From contig BCIM01000008.1 in assembly GCA_039545315.1 (NCBI GenBank), positions 682,001-746,000 of the forward strand: DNA of 64,000 nucleotides, written 5' to 3'. Of the stretch, positions 58,488 through 64,000 are shown in pieces. Position 1 is the first letter of the stretch. Each line of letters begins with the position of its first letter. The position numbers and the translations under genes are program-made. The stretch comes from Kondoa malvinella (lineage: Eukaryota > Basidiomycota > Agaricostilbomycetes > Agaricostilbales > Kondoaceae). Under the pieces are notes generated by a model. That model ran no database searches. It worked only from the letters and a program-made list of their open reading frames with translations, and was not told where the DNA came from.

Positions 58488-60656
58488 CTAGTGAGTTCCG
58501 TAAGTCATTGTTTGCTGGTCAGAGCCGAAGATGGCTTTGGCGCGTTGGACCTCTTCTTGCCAGTCGATGCGACGGAGAATATAGTAGGTCATGAAGGAGC
58601 TGGTGAAGCAGAGAGCAGCAGCTAGCCCAATCCAGAGACCGGAAAGACCCATGTGCAGCTTGGTGAAAGTCTGCGAGCGTACGTTAGACGTCAGAAAGTC
58701 TACTCGTCATGAAACAGAGGACTCACGAGAGCAAAGCCCAAGGGCAAGCCGATGAGATAGTATGCTGAGACATTGACAGCAGCTCCAGTGGCCTAAAGAT
58801 AGCGTCAGCAAGATTGTGCAGCTCGTTTATGCGAAACTAACCGATCGGCCAGCACCACGCAGTAAGCCAGACATGATACCAGTCACACCATCGGCAACTT
58901 GGAAGACGGCGATGATAGGCAAGACGACTGCCACAAGGGCAACGACGTTTTCATCCGTAGTGAACAATCGACCGATGCCTGTTAGGAGATTAGCATCGTT
59001 TTGCTTAGTTCACGAGGCGACTCACTATGCCTGAACACGACGAGGATCAGACCCTCTGTGCCACCAACGACGATAGCAACCAATAGAGCAACCCGACTGC
59101 TCTTTCTCGCCAATTTGGAGTGACCTGCACCGATCAAGTTGGCGACTCGGACAGCTGCAGCTGCGGAAATAGCATATGGGATTTGGTAGAACAGCGAAGT
59201 AATGACGCCAAGGACTGATTGAGCTGCGAGCTGTCTTGATCCGAGGTAGGAAGTAGCCAGACCGACCTGAAACTCATTGTGTCAGCAGGATAGGCAAGAG
59301 GGAAGCAGAGAAGACGTACAATCTCCCAGCACCACCATTCTGAACCAATCATCAAAGTACCAGCAGCACCAAGCTTGATGTTGTTCCCCAATCCATGGAA
59401 AGCACCTTTCGTCCATCCACCCCAAGCATCCTTCGGTAAAAAGAAGACTGAATAAATGGTGATGAAAACAAACATGAGCGTAATGCTGATGACGGTCGAT
59501 ATCGGTGCGCCAACAAAACCAAATCGAAGTTTAGCCACAGGACCAAGGACGAGGAAATAAGTGAGCAACACGTTGATGGGCGCTACGACGCAAACGATGC
59601 AAGTCGCAGGGAAGAATCGACCTTGACCTTGCAGCCATTTTCTCATCACTTCGAAACCAGCGTAGGAAGGTAATGCGAAACTCATGGTTTTGAGGTAGAG
59701 GGCTGCTTTTTCGGAAACGGCTGGGTCTTGATGTAAGGCCCGGAAGATGGATTCTGCGTTCCAGAAAAGGATGGCTTGTGGGATCATGAGGAGGACGAGG
59801 ATGAAAGCTGTTCTTTGGGCGTAGAGTGACGACAAAGTTGGGGTGGCTGAAGCGTAGGCTTGTGGACATAGGGCGTCTAGAGCGGAAGCGAAGCCCTTGA
59901 AGCATGTGTGAGCTCAGCAAAGTATGAAAGGCTCGTGTCTGGGCTCACCTGAATGACAGAGAATGCCAAAACGTTACAAGTCATGCTACCCAACGAAGCA
60001 GCAGCCAATTCTGTCGTGCCCACTCGACCAACAATAATGACTGAAGTGACCAAAAGAGAATACTGCATCGCTTGGGTCCCAAGAATCGGCAAAGAGTATT
60101 TGCCCAATATCCCAATTTCTTTGATAAAGGCGTTTTCGTCCGGTTCTGGAATTGGCGGTGGAACTGATTCGAATATCGGATCGCCATGATCGTTCGGTGC
60201 AAGAAGAGCAGTCGTTTCTGATAGCCCAGCACCACCATATACAGAGTTGAAAGCGGATGAAAAAGATGCTCTAGCGCTCATTCGAGCTTGAGTCATTGGC
60301 TTCATTGTAGAATCTCTTAGGTGGATACTGGAAGCTTCATCATCCACCACAGCGTTTTCGTGTTCATGTTGATATGGGGCGTTTTCAGCCAAAGGCGTGA
60401 GTAAATCTCGGTTGAAGTGAACAGGGCCATGCGATGCTCTTGAACCCAAGCGAGAACGAAACGACCTTCTCTGCCGAGCAGATGCAGTCGAACCCCTTGA
60501 AGCAGAAAGCAAAGATTGGTTCTCTGCCGTTTCTAAATCTTCAGGATGTTCTTCGTGATGATGCCGATGCTCAATCTCTTGTCGAAACTCTTCAATCAAA
60601 GCGACAGAGCTACTGAGAGCTGCAGGGCTTGAACCATAATGCGGGTTACTGAACAT
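58488..60656 (-). CDS. MATE-family multidrug/organic cation antiporter
   Basis: A ~170-residue hydrophilic, Ser/His/Glu-rich N-terminus is followed by the MATE core. Segments include SLPILGTQAMQYSLLVTSVI, GRVGTTELAAASLGSMTC, SALDALCPQAYAS, KWLQGQGRFFPATCIVCVVA, VGAPISTVISITLMFVFI, GLATSYLGSRQLAAQSVLGV, then AAAVRVANLIGAG and VADGVTGIMSGLLRGAGRSA, near the end YYLIGLPLGFAL. The ALDALCPQA(Y/F)G-like motif and the GxGR/QGQGRF region are the usual MATE marks, giving twelve TMs in two halves. Fungal members sit in plasma or vacuolar membrane and export organic cations by proton or sodium antiport; the substrate is unknown. The long N-terminus with a dileucine (TALLAP) could guide sorting. Confidence 0.92.
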
Positions 60657-61044
60657 GGTTGTCGTTTGATAGTCCTATCTAATTTGGATGTTTGAGATGC
60701 AGAAGAAGCATAGCATCGCCGATGATTTGTAGTTATGGGATCGAAGCAATGCAGGACAATTTGACCGAGAGCAGATGTACAGGCGAGATGATGCAGAAGA
60801 GCAGTGTAGGGCAAGGTGAGAAAGGGAGAAGGAGAGCAAATTAGATCAGCATAGCCGAAGCGTTCGAAGCGGGCTGAAACAAACCTATATCGATGCTGTG
60901 GATGTCCGAGATGGTCCTGTAGCAAGGCAAAATTCGTAAACAGTCGCAGGAGGTCGTAGGAGCTCAAAGATGCTGAACTCGAAAGTGCCACTTTTTTTGA
61001 ACGCAAAATCAATCTGTGTTAGACCCGATCAATCAACAGTCGTC
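60657..61044. promoter_or_regulatory. divergent promoter region between MATE and DBP3 genes
   Basis: These 388 bp separate the two divergent starts. No coding signal; it should contain both promoters. Confidence 0.5.
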
Positions 61045-63107
61045 ATGAGCCTCACAGACGCAGAGAAGCAAGCTAAAGCAGAGCGTAAAGCAGCAAAGAA
61101 GGCGGCCAAAGCAGCTGCAAAAGTGGTCGAAACACCTCAAGCGACGTCGGATGAGAGCAAAAAGAGAAAAGCTGAAAGTATCGAAGTCGTCGAGGGCAAC
61201 AAGGCCAAGAAGGCAAAGTCGGAAAGCAATGGAGACGCTGTAGCCGCACAGGAGGACGACGACCGGGCCGCAGCCAAAGCCGCAAAGAAAGCTAGAAAGG
61301 AAGCCAAAAAACTTGCAAAAGCTGCTCTGAATGGGCAAAGCGGATCTGCCAGTGCTAAAAGCGCTTCTGCTATTGCTGCACCTGTAGCAAGCGCCTCGTC
61401 AAGCGAGATTGAAGCATTCTTGTCTGAACATGACATTTCGTACGACCCACCTGCCGCAGCTACATCTACCTATCCCCCTGTGCTCTCTTTCGATGCGCTG
61501 TCCATCTCTGAAGGTCTCAAACAAGGTCTCAAATCATTCTCGAAACCTACTCCCGTTCAATCTTCAGCTTGGGGTGTGTTGTTCAGGTCAAAAGATTGCA
61601 TAGCAATAGCAGAGACTGGGTATGCCGAACACTGTCTCCTTCATCCTTGCACTCACAATGTCATAGATCTGGTAAAACCATGGCATTCGGTCTTCCAGCA
61701 ATCAAATACATTGAATCCCTACCAGCACCCAAAGCGAAAAAAGCAGGCAGCATCACAGTCTTGGTCGTCGCACCCACTCGAGAACTCGCTATGCAAACAC
61801 ACGACGTCCTCTCTTCCCTCGGTCAACCTCTTCACCTCAATTCGGTCTGCATCTACGGCGGTGTACCCAAAGACGCTCAAAAACAAATGCTCGCTAAATC
61901 AAACACGCGCATCGTGGTCGGTACACCTGGTCGGATCATTGATCTATGCAACGAAGGCGCCTTAGATCTATCTTCGGTATCTTACCTCGTCTTGGATGAA
62001 GCAGACCGTATGCTCGATAAAGGGTTCGAGAATGACATTCGAACAATTATTTCTTCTTGCAAGCCTGGAAAAGAAAGACATACCATGATGTTTTCTGCTA
62101 CTTGGCCCATGTCGGTTCGACAACTCGCTAACGATTTCATGAACGCCCCTATTCGGATAACGGTTGGCAGCGATGAACTCACAGCGAGTTTGTCGGTTGA
62201 GCAAAAAGTGACGGTTTTGGATGACGGAAGGCAGAAGGATAGCGAATTGATCAAGATTTTGAATAAGGAAGGGTTTAGAAGTGGATCTGGTGGACAGAAA
62301 GGCACGCAGAGGGATAAAGTTCTGGTCTTTGCCTTGTACAAGAAGGAAGCTGCTAGAGTAGAGAGATTTTTGCAGATGAAGGGATATCAGGTTGGCTGTA
62401 TTCAGGGTGAGCTGGTCCATTTGCGTTCTTAGCCCATGCTCACTATCGTGCAGGCGATTTGGGTCAAGCACAAAGAACGAAAGCGCTTGACGACTTTAAG
62501 CAGGGCATTACCAACGTCCTCGTCGCCACCGATGTCGCAGCTCGTGGTCTCGACGTGCCCAAAGTTGAACTGGTGGTCAATTGTCAGTTCGCTTTCAACG
62601 TTTGTGAGACAATCGCTGACATGCTGCGAGATGACAGACACTTTCCCTCTCACCATAGAAGACTATATCCGTACGCTTGCTGAAACCTAGCTTACATAGG
62701 CTAAATAATCATTCTTCACAGATCGAATTGGAAGAACTGGCCGAGCTGGAAGAAAGGGTAAAGCGCATACATTCTTTACTGCGGATGATAAAGCGCATTC
62801 TGGAGAGTTGCAGAGGGTGTTGAAGGATGCTGGGCAGGATGTGCCAGAGTCATTGAAGGAATTTGGGTGAGTCAATGCTCGACGTTTCCGGGGATATGAA
62901 GCTGATTTTGGGTCTAGTGGTACGATCAAGAAGAAGTGAGCCATCAATCAGCAGGGAAAATAGACTGCTGACTTGAGTGAACAGATCCCACCCGATCTAT
63001 GGCGATCATTACGACGAGGTCAGTCTGCTTTTAGGCTGTATCGTATCATCTCTGACCGTCTTCTACAGTCTCTCGCTGGCAAGAAGGGCACAAAGATCAC
63101 TTTCTAA
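61045..63107 (+). CDS. DBP3: DEAD-box RNA helicase DBP3
   Basis: The protein begins with a Lys/Ala-rich nucleolar-type extension ([20 protein letters not shown] and KKRKAES). The helicase core then follows: Q motif [10 protein letters not shown], motif I AETGSGKTMAF (made by splicing an intron near 61.62-61.67 kb), Ia [11 protein letters not shown], Ib [60 protein letters not shown] and [17 protein letters not shown]. The C-terminal end is [11 protein letters not shown] then [12 protein letters not shown]. The basic tail, SATWP and final GTKITF are typical of Dbp3, needed for 60S ribosomal RNA processing. All ATPase/helicase motifs look intact. Confidence 0.95.
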
Positions 63108-63397
63108 GCGTTTGCCGCGGACTTTGCATCTTTGCCTTGAATGCCTGCGTCGAATCGCCTTCGGGTCTTTGTACAGATATTTATAGAAGTGACATGGCTT
63201 CAGCAGTACTAGATATATGCTTGTGCTATTTGAACCTGCTTTCGGTGGCTCGGCGCGAGTTCATTGCTTACAATTCAGCGAGGTCATCATAGCACCTCTT
63301 TGCTTCCGACGACCGCACAACAAGCGACGACGACGCTGTCAACCCCACCGAGAGCACAAGTAGATATACCTAGACGCCTTTGATACCTGTAGCAAAC

Positions 63398-64000
63398 ATG
63401 TCCATGTTTAGCGGGATGCTCCATTCCGTGCGGCCTTAAAAACTCTGTCACTTCGGTCTATCAGGCTGATGGGACGTTGTTCTGGTGGCACAGGCAAAGG
63501 ATAGGGTCTCTGGGCACCACTCTACCACTGCTAGCCCGGCCGGATCAGCGCCTGGTAGTCCTGCTCAAGCTGCAACGTCACCCGCTCAAGCTGGAGCTGC
63601 GGGCGAGAAAGCCCCTGAAGGCAACCCTGTGCGTCTACATGTCTCCTACGAGCTGTATTCAGCAGCTTAGGACCCATTCTTTGTTGCACAGAACGAGTAA
63701 GCTAATGCATGTGGCCGCAATAAAAGTGTTATTGATCCTTTCCGCTCTCAAGCACTGAAGTCCTGTGAGTGAGGAAGCTTGAACGATGAGACTATTCTCA
63801 TTATTTCTGTCCTCTGTCACAGGGACGATGAACCAAAGAACATGCTCCTCAGTTTAGTCTCGCAATTACGTATAGGGATGGACTTGCAGAAGGTAGCTAT
63901 TGTGACACAACGGTCCGAACACGTCTGAACTGTACACAGGTCACTCTACCCGTTTTCGTTCTCGAGGTGATTAGCCTTTGACCTTCCAGCTCATTCTTGA
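63398..64000 (+). CDS. oxysterol-binding protein-related protein, N-terminal part (truncated by window edge)
   Basis: The first exons read MSMFSGMLHS, then AKDRVSGHHSTTASPAGSA in a Pro/Ala/Ser-rich stretch, then PDPFFVAQNE, TEVLDDEPKNMLLSLVSQL and RIGMDLQKVTLPVFVLE at the edge. The block LxSLVSQLRxGMDLxxVTLPxFxLEP opens the sterol/phosphoinositide-binding ORD domain of the OSBP/Osh family, lipid exchangers at membrane contact sites. The ORD begins about 80 residues in, with no room for a PH domain, so this is a short, Kes1/Osh4- or ORP9-short-like protein. Introns of 66, 42, 56 and 47 nt were inferred. The signature EQVSHHPP motif would lie beyond the window. Confidence 0.8.

Noticed and set aside
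59352..59920. Alternative minus-strand frames within the MATE gene
   Set aside because: Overlapping frames of the same exons; the MATE frame carries all family motifs.
61033..61436. Minus-strand frames rich in Leu/Phe/Cys opposite the DBP3 N-terminus
   Set aside because: Antisense of the Lys/Ala repeat region of DBP3; no start context, splice support or family motif.
1..64000. Search for CRISPR arrays, bacterial operons, rRNA, tRNA, intact transposons or viral genes
   Set aside because: No regular spaced repeats, no transposase or reverse transcriptase motifs and no rRNA-like sequence were seen; the gene structure is that of a fungal nuclear chromosome. Small tRNA or snoRNA genes cannot be excluded by eye; a tRNAscan or covariance-model search would decide.

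Overview
The window reads as a gene-dense nuclear segment of a basidiomycete fungus, probably a yeast-like lineage; the exact class cannot be fixed from sequence alone. The grounds are: almost every gene is cut by several introns of about 30-70 nt with GT..AG ends and CTRAY-like branch sites; genes lie on both strands with very short spacers (often 10-150 bp); the gene content is fungal (Zn2Cys6 regulator, Kre9/Knh1-type GPI protein, hybrid histidine kinase, BTN1, HRD3, YME2, TIP20, NUP170, SFT2, DBP3); and two families typical of basidiomycetes occur (DUF3632-like and DUF6534-like). I saw no rRNA, tRNA, CRISPR array or intact transposon.

Layout. 1-181: last exon of an SH3 protein (+). 0.5-9.2 kb: a minus-strand block with a fatty acyl-CoA reductase-like SDR, a PAS hybrid histidine kinase, a PSP/zinc-knuckle RNA-processing protein, a small glutaredoxin-like protein and an RVS167-type BAR-SH3 protein. 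9.7-15.2 kb: cyclin L (+) overlapping tail to tail with a mitochondrial carrier (-), a small ABM-domain monooxygenase-like protein (+) and two minus-strand unknowns. 15.2-19.4 kb (+): FHA/coiled-coil/tail-anchor protein of SLMAP/Far10 type and the HDEL receptor ERD2. 19.6-28.5 kb: an accessory-looking stretch with a cupin, a small unknown, a decayed D-amino-acid oxidase copy, a 7TM DUF6534-like protein, an intact D-amino-acid oxidase, a DUF3632 protein and a Zn2Cys6 transcription factor. 28.7-34.4 kb: HRD3 (ERAD), a GPI-anchored Ser-rich protein and SFT2. 34.8-42.3 kb (-): a seven-knuckle CCHC protein with a mitochondrial-looking N-terminus, YME2 and TIP20/RINT1. 42.4-49.6 kb (+): GNAT acetyltransferase, NUP170/155 and a RAD51 paralogue. 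49.7-56.3 kb: F-box protein, then a histidine acid phosphatase flanked by two diverged direct copies of a ~0.9 kb tract. 56.3-63.1 kb: BTN1/CLN3, a MATE transporter and the DEAD-box helicase DBP3. 63.4-64.0 kb: start of an oxysterol-binding protein running off the end.

Themes: secretory-pathway and membrane-trafficking genes recur (ERD2, HRD3, SFT2, TIP20, RVS167, oxysterol-binding protein). The only stretch that suggests a coordinated unit is 20.6-28.5 kb, where an oxidase, its relic, a membrane protein, a DUF3632 protein and a zinc-cluster regulator lie together. Exon structures were derived by hand from reading frame, splice signals and family alignment; spans are start codon to stop codon including introns.
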